A stretch of DNA of 64,000 bases, from contig JAUHYP010000010.1 of NCBI GenBank assembly GCA_030426265.1, forward strand, positions 1 to 64,000, in the 5' to 3' direction. Below the pieces are notes generated by a model that saw nothing but the letters and a program-made list of their open reading frames with translations, was not told the DNA's origin and ran no database searches. Made by a program: the position numbers and the translations under genes. Origin of the DNA: Gammaproteobacteria bacterium. GTDB lineage: Bacteria; Pseudomonadota; Gammaproteobacteria; Xanthomonadales; SZUA-36. Position 1 is the first letter of the stretch; every line of letters begins with the position of its first letter. Positions 17,632-25,871 of the stretch are shown here, piece after piece.

Positions 17632-20127
17632 GTGAGAAAACGCCAATCCCCCCTTCTCGCCGGCGCCCTGCTGGCGGTCTTCGCCGGCGCGCCGGTGCTT
17701 GCCGACACGCCGCCGGGAACCATCACGCCGGCCAACTGGCCTGCCCAGGCGCCGGTGTTCGAGACCGATCCGGCCATCGAGGCGCGCATCGTGGAGATCC
17801 TGGGGCGGATGAGTCTCGAGGAGAAGGTCGGCCAGGTCATCCAGGCGGACATCGCCTCGGTCTCGCCGCGCGAGGTGCGTCAGTACCATCTCGGTTCCAT
17901 CCTCAACGGCGGCGGTTCCGCCCCCGGCGGTGACCTGCGCGCCCCGCCGGAGGACTGGCTGGCCCTGGCGGACGCCTTCTGGACCGCTTCCACGGACACC
18001 AGCGACGGCGGCGCGGGCATTCCCGCGCTGTGGGGCACGGACGCGGTGCACGGGCACAGCAACATCGTGGGCGCCACGATCTTTCCGCACAACATCGGCC
18101 TGGGCATGGCCAACGATCCGGACCTGATGTACGAGATCGGCCGGGTGACGGCCCTGGAAATGCTCTCCACCGGCATGGACTGGACCTTCGCGCCGACCGT
18201 GGCGGTGGTGCGCGATGACCGCTGGGGCCGCACCTACGAGGGCTATTCCGAGGACCCGGAGATCGTCGCCGCCTATGCCCCGCGCATCATCGAGGGCATC
18301 CAGGGGCGCGTGGGCACCGACGAGTTCCTGGCCACGGGCCGCATGCTGGCCACGGCCAAGCACTATGCGGGGGACGGCGGCACCGTGGGTGGCAAGGACC
18401 AGGGTGACACGCTGATCTCCGAGGCCGAATTCCGGGACATCCAGGCCGCGGCCTATCCGCCCGCCGTGGCCGCCGGCGTGCAGGCCGTGATGGCCTCCTT
18501 CAACAGCTTCCACGGCCGCAAGATGCATGGCCACAAGGAAATGCTTTCCGATGTCCTGCGCGGCCGCATGGGCTTCGACGGGCTGGTCGTCGGCGATTGG
18601 AACGGCCACGGCCAGATCGACGGCTGCACCAATACCGACTGCCCGGCCTCGCTGGCGTCGGGCCTGGACCTGTACATGGCGCCGGACAGCTGGAAGGGCC
18701 TGTACGACAACCTGCTGCGCCAGGCGCAGAACGGCGAAGTGAGCCTCGAGCGCCTCGACGAGGCGGTGGCGCGGGTGCTGCGGGTGAAGCTGCGGGCGGG
18801 CCTGTTCGAGGCCGGCCTGCCGTCGTCCCGGCCGCATGCCGGTGATTTCTCGCTGCTCGGCGCGCCGGACCACCGGGCGGTGGCGCGCGACGCGGTGCGC
18901 AAGTCACTGGTGCTGCTGAAGAACAACGGCGGCATCCTTCCACTGGCGCCTTACGCCCACCTGCTGATCGCCGGCGACGGCGCCGACGACATCGGCAAAC
19001 AGAGCGGCGGTTGGACGCTGAGCTGGCAGGGCACGGGCAACCTGAACGAACACTTTCCCAACGGCGCCTCCATCGCCGACGGCTTTCGTGAAGCCCTGGA
19101 GCCCAACGGCGGGCGCGTGACGGTGTCGGTGGACGGCAGCTTCACCGAGCGCCCCGACGCCGCCGTGGTGGTGTTCGGCGAGGACCCCTATGCCGAATTC
19201 CAGGGCGACCGGCAGAACGTGGACTATCCCGAGGACGACGGCCTCGCCCTGCTGCGCGGGTTTCGCCAGGCGGGCATCCCGACGGTGGCTGTGTTCATCA
19301 CCGGTCGTCCCCTGTGGGTGAACCCGGAACTGAATGCCGCGGACGCCTTCGTCGCGGCCTGGCTGCCGGGTTCTGAAGGCGGCGGCGTCGCCGACGTGCT
19401 GGTGGGCGACATGGAGGGCGCGCCGCGCCACGACTTCCAGGGCCGGCTCTCCTACAGCTGGCCGCGCGATCCGGGCCAGACGGCCGTGAACCGGGGCGAC
19501 GAGCCCTACGAGCCGCTGTTTCCCTATGGCTACGGCCTGGACTACAGCGAAACGGTGAAGCTGGGCCAGTTCGACGAGTCCGCGGCCGGGGCCGGCGGCG
19601 CCGCGGGGCCGGGGGAGTTCCTGGCCTTCGGCGACCCGGCCGGCACCTGGCGCCTGGCGCTGGTGGACACCGCCGGGCGCACCCGCATCAGCGATTCCCG
19701 GGGCCAGAGCCCGTCGGGCGCCGTGGCGGTCGCGCCCATGGACGTGGACGTCCAGGAGGACGCCATCGAGGTGGCGTGGACGGGCCAGGGCCGAGTCATG
19801 GTCGAGGGCGAGCCCGCGGATTTCCTGCGTGAGGCCAACGGCGACATGCTGCTCGAGCTCGAGTGGCGCGTGGTTGCGGCCGGCGACGGACTGCGCCTCG
19901 GCGTGGCCGGCGAGGGCGGTGAAGGCTGGATCGACGTGCCGTCGGGCACGGCCGCTGGAGACGATCTGGCCACCGGCACGCTCAAGCTCAGCTGTTTCGC
20001 GGAACGCGGCGCCGACCTGGCGAAGGTCATCGGTCCGCTGGTCATCGAAGGCGGCGCGGGAAGCCGGGTGGTGCTGCGCGGGGCGCGCATTGTCGCCAAT
20101 CCCGGCGACGGGGATTGCACGCCCTAG
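17632..20127 (+). CDS. GH3 beta-glucosidase, ExoP-like, exported
   Basis: An 831-residue GH3 enzyme with signal peptide (PLLAGALLAVFAGAPVLA). The N-terminal barrel has KHYAGDGGTVGGKDQGD with the substrate-binding Lys-His, and GLVVGDWNG with Asp322 as the likely nucleophile. Next comes the alpha/beta sandwich (KSLVLLKNNGGILPL). The C-terminal 180 residues resemble the extra domain of Pseudoalteromonas ExoP. It should release glucose from beta-1,3/1,4-gluco-oligosaccharides in the periplasm or at the surface. The GTG at 17632 is preceded by GAGGAA at 7 bases; the earlier ATG frame codes for unlike sequence before the signal peptide. Divergent from the GPH/GH94 operon. Confidence 0.88.
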   Translation: MRKRQSPLLAGALLAVFAGAPVLADTPPGTITPANWPAQAPVFETDPAIEARIVEILGRMSLEEKVGQVIQADIASVSPREVRQYHLGSILNGGGSAPGGDLRAPPEDWLALADAFWTASTDTSDGGAGIPALWGTDAVHGHSNIVGATIFPHNIGLGMANDPDLMYEIGRVTALEMLSTGMDWTFAPTVAVVRDDRWGRTYEGYSEDPEIVAAYAPRIIEGIQGRVGTDEFLATGRMLATAKHYAGDGGTVGGKDQGDTLISEAEFRDIQAAAYPPAVAAGVQAVMASFNSFHGRKMHGHKEMLSDVLRGRMGFDGLVVGDWNGHGQIDGCTNTDCPASLASGLDLYMAPDSWKGLYDNLLRQAQNGEVSLERLDEAVARVLRVKLRAGLFEAGLPSSRPHAGDFSLLGAPDHRAVARDAVRKSLVLLKNNGGILPLAPYAHLLIAGDGADDIGKQSGGWTLSWQGTGNLNEHFPNGASIADGFREALEPNGGRVTVSVDGSFTERPDAAVVVFGEDPYAEFQGDRQNVDYPEDDGLALLRGFRQAGIPTVAVFITGRPLWVNPELNAADAFVAAWLPGSEGGGVADVLVGDMEGAPRHDFQGRLSYSWPRDPGQTAVNRGDEPYEPLFPYGYGLDYSETVKLGQFDESAAGAGGAAGPGEFLAFGDPAGTWRLALVDTAGRTRISDSRGQSPSGAVAVAPMDVDVQEDAIEVAWTGQGRVMVEGEPADFLREANGDMLLELEWRVVAAGDGLRLGVAGEGGEGWIDVPSGTAAGDDLATGTLKLSCFAERGADLAKVIGPLVIEGGAGSRVVLRGARIVANPGDGDCTP

Positions 20128-20137
20128 GAGCGGGACC

Positions 20138-21154
20138 TCAGATCGCCGGCGCCGGTCCGGTGGATTCGCGCAGGACCGGCTGGGCCTTGATGACCCGTTC
20201 ATCCTCGCCCGGGTTGTCGTCGCGCAGGCGGCGGATCAGCAGTTGCGCCGCCAGGCGGGCCATCTGGCCGAGCGGCTGGCGGATGGTGGTCAGCGATGGC
20301 CAGACCTGGAGGGCCATGGGAATGTCGTCGAAGCCCACCACCGAGAGCTGACCGGGAACGGAAAAGCCGCGGCGGTGCGCCGCCCTCAGGACGCCTCCGG
20401 CCATGTGGTCATTGGCGCAGAAGATCGCCGTCGGGCGCTCCGGCAGCGACAGCAGTTCACCGCCGATGCGCTCCCCTGATTCGAAGGAATTGGCGCCTTG
20501 CGGGGCCCAGGCTTCGCGTTGGGGCAGGCCGGCCGCGGCCAGGGCGTCCAGGTAGCCGAGAAAGCGGTTGCCCATGGCCAGGTGGCCGGCGCTTCCGCGG
20601 ATGAACGCGATGCGGCGGTGGCCGAGGGACACCAGGTGCGCCGTCATGTCGCGGCAGGCTTCCCGGTCGTTGGTGCCCACGGCCCAGGGGTCGCTCTCCA
20701 GGGAGGCCCGCGCGATCACCACGTGCGGTGCTTTCAGGCGGTCGAGGAGGGCGATGATTTCCGGGCGGTCGGACACCGGCGGCGTCAGGATCAGGCCATC
20801 CACCTTCGGCTGCGTGATGAGTTGCGTGAGTTCCTCTTCCAGGTCGGTGCTGCCCGCGGTACACGGGTGGATCAGCAGGTCGAAATGCTCGGCATGGCAG
20901 GCCTCCAGCACGCCGTTCTGGATGCGGGTGATGTAGCTGGAACTGGCGTTGTAGACCAGGCCCAGCAGGAAGGTCCGGTTGCTGGCCAGGCGCCGCGCGG
21001 AGGTATTGGGTCGGTACTTCAGGCGCACCATGGCCTCTTCCACCCGTTCCCGGGTGGAGGGAAGCACCCTCGGTTCGCGGTTGAGCACCCGCGAAACGGT
21101 CTTGATCGACACGCCGGCGAGTTCGGCGACGTCGCTGATGGTGGCTCTTTTCAT
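20138..21154 (-). CDS. LacI-family transcriptional regulator (first copy)
   Basis: A 338-residue regulator with an N-terminal helix-turn-helix (ISDVAELAGVSIKTVSRVLN, residues about 5-24), hinge, and periplasmic-binding-protein-like effector domain (HLVSLGHRRIAFIRG, TAIFCANDHMAGGVL, GFDDIPMALQVWPSLTTIRQ). AAGGA sits 7 bases before the ATG; an in-frame upstream Met lacks a ribosome site. It converges on the GH3 gene (10-bp gap) and faces the Tat-exported dehydrogenase subunit across a region with a perfect 14-bp palindrome. Likely a repressor of sugar genes in this part of the window, with an oligosaccharide or derivative as inducer. Confidence 0.9.
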   Translation of the reverse strand: MKRATISDVAELAGVSIKTVSRVLNREPRVLPSTRERVEEAMVRLKYRPNTSARRLASNRTFLLGLVYNASSSYITRIQNGVLEACHAEHFDLLIHPCTAGSTDLEEELTQLITQPKVDGLILTPPVSDRPEIIALLDRLKAPHVVIARASLESDPWAVGTNDREACRDMTAHLVSLGHRRIAFIRGSAGHLAMGNRFLGYLDALAAAGLPQREAWAPQGANSFESGERIGGELLSLPERPTAIFCANDHMAGGVLRAAHRRGFSVPGQLSVVGFDDIPMALQVWPSLTTIRQPLGQMARLAAQLLIRRLRDDNPGEDERVIKAQPVLRESTGPAPAI

Positions 21155-21255
21155 GGTTCGTCCTTCACCCCGCTTGGACCGGAGGGACAATCACGCTACG
21201 GTGAGCGGGTGTGTGGCGACCGTTGGCCGTCGGTTGACGATTCTCCACCGGATGT

Positions 21256-21269
21256 GACAACGTTGTCAA
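21256..21269. promoter_or_regulatory. Perfect 14-bp palindrome, LacI-type operator
   Basis: TGACAACGTTGTCA is fully self-complementary with the central CG step usual in LacI/GalR operators. It lies 101 bp upstream of the LacI gene on the minus strand and 69 bp upstream of the gluconate-dehydrogenase-type small subunit on the plus strand. On the minus strand the adjoining bases make TTGACA, with GAGAAT 18 bases on, a possible promoter. Same outer TGACA/TGTCA arms as the site at 35846. Confidence 0.65.
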
Positions 21270-21338
21270 TCCAACGAAGAGCATACCGGGAGTGGCTCGC
21301 ACCCGGTGGACAGACCAAGAACAGGACATTCCAGCCCC

Positions 21339-21974
21339 ATGCAACGACGTTCCGGTACGCCTTTGCCCGGCGCCGATTCCGCGCTTCCCGACCCCAGACG
21401 CCGCCAGCTGCTGCAGGCCCTCGCGCTCGCGCTGGGCGCCCCGGCCGCAGCGCGGCTGACGGCCGGAAGCGCTTCCCTGGCCGCCGCCCTGTCGTGGGCG
21501 GACTCGCCCGCCGGTGCCGAAGCGCCCGCGGAGGTGTTCAGCGAGACGCAGCTGGAGATCTTGCGCGTGATCTGCGCTCACGTCATCCCGGCGACCGATA
21601 CCCCGGGTGCGGCCGAACTCGGGGTGCACCGCTTCGTCGATCACCAGCTGGCGCACGTCGAGGACGCCGAGGCCCGCGATCAGGCCTGTCACGTGCTGGA
21701 CGCCCTGGACGGGCAGGCCCGCGAGCGGCGCGACACCGGCTTTGCGCAACTCGCCTACGATGATCAGCGCGCCCTGCTGGAGGATCTGGAAGCCGAGCGC
21801 AATGGCTTCGGCCCCGGCGAGAAGTGGCCTTTCAAGAAGCTCAAGGACCTCGTGGTATTCGGTTACTGCACCACCGAGACGGGCGCCACGAAGCTGCTGG
21901 CCTTCGACCCGGTGCCCGGCGGGTTTCGCGGCTCCATTCCCCTCGAATCGGTCGGCAGGGCCTGGTTCTCGTGA
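21339..21974 (+). CDS. Gluconate 2-dehydrogenase-type subunit 3, Tat-exported
   Basis: A 211-residue protein of the gluconate 2-dehydrogenase subunit 3 family. A twin-arginine leader (DPRRRQLLQALALALGAPAAA) precedes the domain with IICAHVIPATDTPGA-like sequence (here VICAHVIPATDTPGA), VHRFVDHQLAH, and the late segment YCTTETGATKLLAFDPVPGGF. This subunit carries no cofactor; it accompanies a GMC-type flavoprotein through the Tat system. The stop overlaps a GTG of the following GMC gene. A GTG at 21306 would add 11 residues. Membrane cytochrome c, the third subunit of classical complexes, is absent nearby. Confidence 0.85.
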   Translation: MQRRSGTPLPGADSALPDPRRRQLLQALALALGAPAAARLTAGSASLAAALSWADSPAGAEAPAEVFSETQLEILRVICAHVIPATDTPGAAELGVHRFVDHQLAHVEDAEARDQACHVLDALDGQARERRDTGFAQLAYDDQRALLEDLEAERNGFGPGEKWPFKKLKDLVVFGYCTTETGATKLLAFDPVPGGFRGSIPLESVGRAWFS

Positions 21975-21982
21975 CGGCGGCG

Positions 21983-23716
21983 ATGGCAAAGGGCGAGCCG
22001 GTGATCGTCGACGAGACGCGCGAGGAGTTCGACGTGCTGGTGGTCGGTTCGGGCGTTTCCGGCGGCTGGGCGGCCAAGGAATTCTGCGAGAAGGGCTTCC
22101 GCACCCTGGTGATCGAGCGCGGCCGCCTGGTGCGCCACCGGCAGGATTATCCGATGGAAGGCGTGCCGCCCTGGAAACAGGAATTCGGCGGCAAGGTGCC
22201 CCTGGACGTGGCCGCCCGCGACCATGCCGTGCAGTCGCAGTGCTATGCCTTCCGCGCCTCCACCCGCGGCTATTTCGGCAACGACCGCGAGCTGCCCTAC
22301 GCCACCGCGGAGGGGACGACGTTCAGCTGGATCCGCGCCAACCAGCTGGGCGGCAAGTCCCTGCTGTGGGCGCGCCAGAGCTACCGGCTCAGCGACCACG
22401 ATTTCGAGGCCAACGCCCGGGACGGCGAGGGCATCGACTGGCCCATCCGCTATGCCGACCTGGCCCCCTGGTACGACCACGTGGAGCGATTCGCCGGCAT
22501 CAGCGGCTCGAGGGAAGGCCTGCCCCAGTTGCCCGATGGCGAATTCCAGCCGCCTTTCGAGATGAACCGGCCGGAACAGGCGGTCAAGCAGGCCGTCGAG
22601 TCGGCGTTCCCGGACCGCAAGGTCATCATCGGGCGCACCGCCAACCTGACGAAACCCACCGAGCTGCAGGTGCAGTTGGGCCGGGTCGTGTGCCAGGCGC
22701 GCAGCGAATGTGAAAACGGCTGTTCCTTCGGCGCCAATTTCTCCACCCAGAGCGCGACCCTGCCGGCCGCCGCCCGGACAGGGAACCTGCACATCGCGCC
22801 CAACAGCGTCGTGCACAGCCTGATCCACGACCCGGCGTCGAACCGCGTGCGCGGCGTGCGGGTGATCGACAACGAAACGCTGGCCACCCGGGAGTATTTC
22901 GGCCGGGTGGTGTTTCTCTGCGCCTCGACACTGGGTTCCACCCAGGTCCTGCTGAACTCGGCGTCGAAGCGCTTCCCCAACGGCCTGGGTAATGGTTCCG
23001 GCGTGCTGGGGCGCTACCTGATGGACCACAACTACAACAGCGTCAGCCGAGGCGACATCCCCGGGTTCGAGGACGAGTACTACAAGGGTCGCCGCCCGAC
23101 CGGTGTGTACGTTCCCAACTTCCAGTACGAGCCATCGCGTTACCGGGCCCACTACAAGCGGGGTTACGCGCTCGGCGGCAGCGCGCAGCGCGGCGGCTGG
23201 CAGTGGGGCGGCTACCGCGACGGTTTCGGTGCGGAATTCAAGGCGGGCCTGGGCCGGCCGGGGCCGTGGAACTGGGTGTTCTACGCCCAGGGCGAGATGC
23301 TGCCCAAACGCGAGAACCGGGTCGACCTGCACCCCACGCTCACCGACAAGTGGGGCATTCCGCAGCTGAACATCGACATCCGCTGGGGCGAGAACGAGCT
23401 GCTGATGATGGAGGACGCCGCGGAGGCCAGCGAGGCGATGATGCGGGCGGCCGGCATCGAGAACCTCCGCAGCGACGTGACGCAGAAGCCGCCGGGCCTG
23501 GCCATTCACGAGGTCGGCACGGCGCGCATGGGCCGCGACCCGAAGACCTCGGTGTTCAACGGCAACAACCAGGCCCACGAGGTGCCGAACCTGTTCTGCA
23601 CCGACGGTTCCGTATTCTGTTCCACGGCGACGCAGAACCCGTCGCTGACGTTCATGGCGCTCACGGCCCGGGCCGCGGATTTCGCCGCGCGGGAAATGGC
23701 CAACCGGCGCCTGTAG
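21983..23716 (+). CDS. GMC-family oxidoreductase, sugar/gluconate dehydrogenase large subunit
   Basis: A 577-residue flavoprotein of the GMC family, gluconate-2-dehydrogenase/sorbose dehydrogenase branch. FAD-binding fold is FDVLVVGSGVSGGWAAKEF near the N-terminus. The C-terminal half has LAIHEVGTARMGRDPKTSV, with the catalytic His segment, and the closing segment LFCTDGSVFCSTATQNPSLT. It oxidises a polyol, aldose or aldonate and passes electrons to a cytochrome or quinone. It has no own signal peptide and probably travels with the Tat-leader subunit just upstream. An in-frame GTG at 21971 overlaps that gene's stop and could also be the start. The substrate is unknown; oxidised cellulose products are suggested by the nearby GH94/gntK operon. 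Confidence 0.87.
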   Translation: MAKGEPVIVDETREEFDVLVVGSGVSGGWAAKEFCEKGFRTLVIERGRLVRHRQDYPMEGVPPWKQEFGGKVPLDVAARDHAVQSQCYAFRASTRGYFGNDRELPYATAEGTTFSWIRANQLGGKSLLWARQSYRLSDHDFEANARDGEGIDWPIRYADLAPWYDHVERFAGISGSREGLPQLPDGEFQPPFEMNRPEQAVKQAVESAFPDRKVIIGRTANLTKPTELQVQLGRVVCQARSECENGCSFGANFSTQSATLPAAARTGNLHIAPNSVVHSLIHDPASNRVRGVRVIDNETLATREYFGRVVFLCASTLGSTQVLLNSASKRFPNGLGNGSGVLGRYLMDHNYNSVSRGDIPGFEDEYYKGRRPTGVYVPNFQYEPSRYRAHYKRGYALGGSAQRGGWQWGGYRDGFGAEFKAGLGRPGPWNWVFYAQGEMLPKRENRVDLHPTLTDKWGIPQLNIDIRWGENELLMMEDAAEASEAMMRAAGIENLRSDVTQKPPGLAIHEVGTARMGRDPKTSVFNGNNQAHEVPNLFCTDGSVFCSTATQNPSLTFMALTARAADFAAREMANRRL

Positions 23717-23752
23717 GGTAATTCGACGAATGACGAAACAAGGAGAAGTGGC

Positions 23753-24925
23753 ATGACGCAACGCGTGCGCATGGGCATGGTGGGCGGCGGGCCGGGGGCC
23801 TTCATCGGCGAGGTCCACCGCACGGCGGCGGCCATCACCGGCGACATCGACCTGGTGGCCGGCGCCTTCAGCCGAAATGCCGAGGCCTCCCGTGATTTCG
23901 GCGCCACCCTGGGCCTGTCACCGGACCGGTCCTACGGCAGTTACGCGGAGCTGTTCGAAGGCGAGGCACGCCTGCCGGAAGACGAGCGCATGCAGTGCGT
24001 GTCCATCGTCACGCCCAACGACTCCCATGCCGACATCAGCTGCGCCGCCCTGGAAGCGGGCTTTCACGTGATGTGCGACAAGCCCGCCGCCGGTGTGCTG
24101 GAAGACGCGTTGCGCATGGAGCGTGCGGTCGAAGCCAGCGGCCTGCTGTTCGGACTGACGCACACCTACACGGGCTACCCGCTGGTGATCGAGGCGCGCG
24201 AGCGCATCGCGGCCGGCGAGCTGGGGGAAATTCGCCGCGTGGCCGTCAGTTACCTGCAGGACTGGCTGTCCCGCGAGGAGGACACCCACAGCAGCAAGCA
24301 GGCGTCCTGGCGCAACGACCCGAAACGCTCGGGCGAGTCCGGGGCCTTCGCCGACATCGGCACGCACGCATTCAACCTGGTGGAGTTCATGACGGGGCGC
24401 AAGGTCGCGCGCATCGCGGCCCAGCTGCGCTCGGTGATTCCCGGGCGGGCCATCGACGACGACGGCGGCGCGCTGTTCGAGCTGGACAACGGCGCGGCGG
24501 GGCAGATCTCCGCCAGCCAGGTCTGCACCGGCGCGATCAATGCCCTGCGCATCGAGATCTACGGCAGCGAGGCCAGCCTGCACTGGTTCCAGGAAGAGCC
24601 CAATCGCCTTTCGCTGAAGAAACGGGGGGAGCCGGAGCGGGTGTTGCGCCCGGGCGCGGGCGTTCCCTACCTGTCTCCGCCCGCGCTGGCGGTCTGCCGG
24701 ACGCCGGGCGGTCACCCGGAGGGCTACATCGAGGCCTTCGCCAACCTGTACGCGGCCTTCGCGGCGGACGTTCGCACCTACCCTCAGGCAGCCGCGCAGC
24801 CGCGCGGTTACGCCACCATCGGCGACGGGGTCGACGCGCTGCGCTTTATCCGCGCGGCGCGTTTGAGCAGCGAGGCGGACTCGGCCTGGACCGCCCTCGC
24901 CGGGATCGAGAACGTTTCGCCCTAG
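23753..24925 (+). CDS. Gfo/Idh/MocA-family oxidoreductase
   Basis: A 390-residue NAD(P)-dependent sugar oxidoreductase. The Rossmann fold opens with RMGMVGGGPGAFIG, the dinucleotide domain continues to VSIVTPNDSHADI and HVMCDKPAAG, where Lys of DKP is the family's conserved catalytic/cofactor residue. The second domain has GAFADIGTHAFNLVEFMTG with the active-site Asp/His. AAGGAG lies ahead of the ATG. It follows the GMC gene by 36 bp and converges with the epimerase (12-bp gap). Such enzymes oxidise or epimerise inositols, keto-sugars or sugar acids; which one cannot be decided. Confidence 0.85.
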   Translation: MTQRVRMGMVGGGPGAFIGEVHRTAAAITGDIDLVAGAFSRNAEASRDFGATLGLSPDRSYGSYAELFEGEARLPEDERMQCVSIVTPNDSHADISCAALEAGFHVMCDKPAAGVLEDALRMERAVEASGLLFGLTHTYTGYPLVIEARERIAAGELGEIRRVAVSYLQDWLSREEDTHSSKQASWRNDPKRSGESGAFADIGTHAFNLVEFMTGRKVARIAAQLRSVIPGRAIDDDGGALFELDNGAAGQISASQVCTGAINALRIEIYGSEASLHWFQEEPNRLSLKKRGEPERVLRPGAGVPYLSPPALAVCRTPGGHPEGYIEAFANLYAAFAADVRTYPQAAAQPRGYATIGDGVDALRFIRAARLSSEADSAWTALAGIENVSP

Positions 24926-24937
24926 GGCGTGTCCGCC

Positions 24938-25819
24938 TTATCCCAGGGCGCGGTCGAGATTCAGGCGGCCGATCGCGGCGGTCCGGAAGGGCCGGGCCGG
25001 GTTGTCGTGTTCGACGAAGGGATGGCGGATGTGCTCCGCTTCGGGACTGGCGAGCAGCCCTGCGAAATCGATCACGCCGGTGCCCACGTCCACCATCTCA
25101 CCTTCGGCGCTCATGTCCTTGATGTGGGCCATGGTGAAGCGTTCCGGCGCCCAGGACAGCACCTCGGTGATGTCGAAGCCGGCCTGCCGGGCCCAGAAGA
25201 AATCGAGTTCGAAATCCACCAGGGCGGGGTCGGTCTCCTCCAGCAGGAGGCGCAGGGGCAGGACGCCGTCGACGGTTTCGAACTCGAAGCCGTGGTTGTG
25301 GTAGCCGGTCTTCAGGCCGGCGGCACGGGCCAGTTCACCGGCGCGGTTCAGGACGTCGGCCCAGCCGCGGTACTGGTCCGCGGTGCGGCGGTCGTCCTCA
25401 CCCAGCCAGGGCATGACCAGGTACTCGTGGCCCAGGACGGCCGCCTGTTCGACCAGCGATTCCGGATTGTCCCGCAGCTCGTGCGGGCCCACGTGGGCGG
25501 CGGGCGCGGCGAGGCCGAGCTCGTCCAGCCAGGCACGCAGTTGTGCCGGCGCCACGCCCTGGTAGCCGGCGAATTCCACGGCCTTGAAACCCATGGCGGC
25601 CAGGGCCGTGAGCGTCGCCAGCGGGTCCTCGGCCATCGATTCGCGCACGGTGTAGAGCTGGATGCCCGCCACCCGTTTGGGTGCGGCAGCCTGGAGGGTG
25701 CGCCCCAGGGGTGCGGTGGCCACGGTGGCGACAGCGCCCATCACGGCGGTCGCGGCGGTGGCGGTGAACAGGCCGCGGCGGGTCATGCCGTGGCGCGAAG
25801 GGTTGTCGGTCGGTTTCAA
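24938..25819 (-). CDS. Sugar phosphate isomerase/epimerase family protein with Tat leader
   Basis: A 293-residue xylose-isomerase-like TIM barrel. Metal- and substrate-site segments are KAVEFAGYQG, AHVGPHELRD, YHNHGFEFE, FELDFFWARQAG and MAHIKDM, as in keto-sugar 3-dehydratases and inosose isomerases. A twin-arginine leader is present (MTRRGLFTATAATAVMGAV). The start is probably TTG at 25819, because AAGGAG stands 8 bases ahead of it; the ATG eleven codons later also keeps the leader. Often paired with Gfo/Idh/MocA enzymes, as here (convergent neighbour), in turnover of 3-keto-glycosides. Function in detail unassigned. Confidence 0.8.
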   Translation of the reverse strand: MKPTDNPSRHGMTRRGLFTATAATAVMGAVATVATAPLGRTLQAAAPKRVAGIQLYTVRESMAEDPLATLTALAAMGFKAVEFAGYQGVAPAQLRAWLDELGLAAPAAHVGPHELRDNPESLVEQAAVLGHEYLVMPWLGEDDRRTADQYRGWADVLNRAGELARAAGLKTGYHNHGFEFETVDGVLPLRLLLEETDPALVDFELDFFWARQAGFDITEVLSWAPERFTMAHIKDMSAEGEMVDVGTGVIDFAGLLASPEAEHIRHPFVEHDNPARPFRTAAIGRLNLDRALG

Positions 25820-25871
25820 GCCGGGTTCTCCTTGTGAGCGCGGCGACATCATAACAACGGGAGAAGCACGC

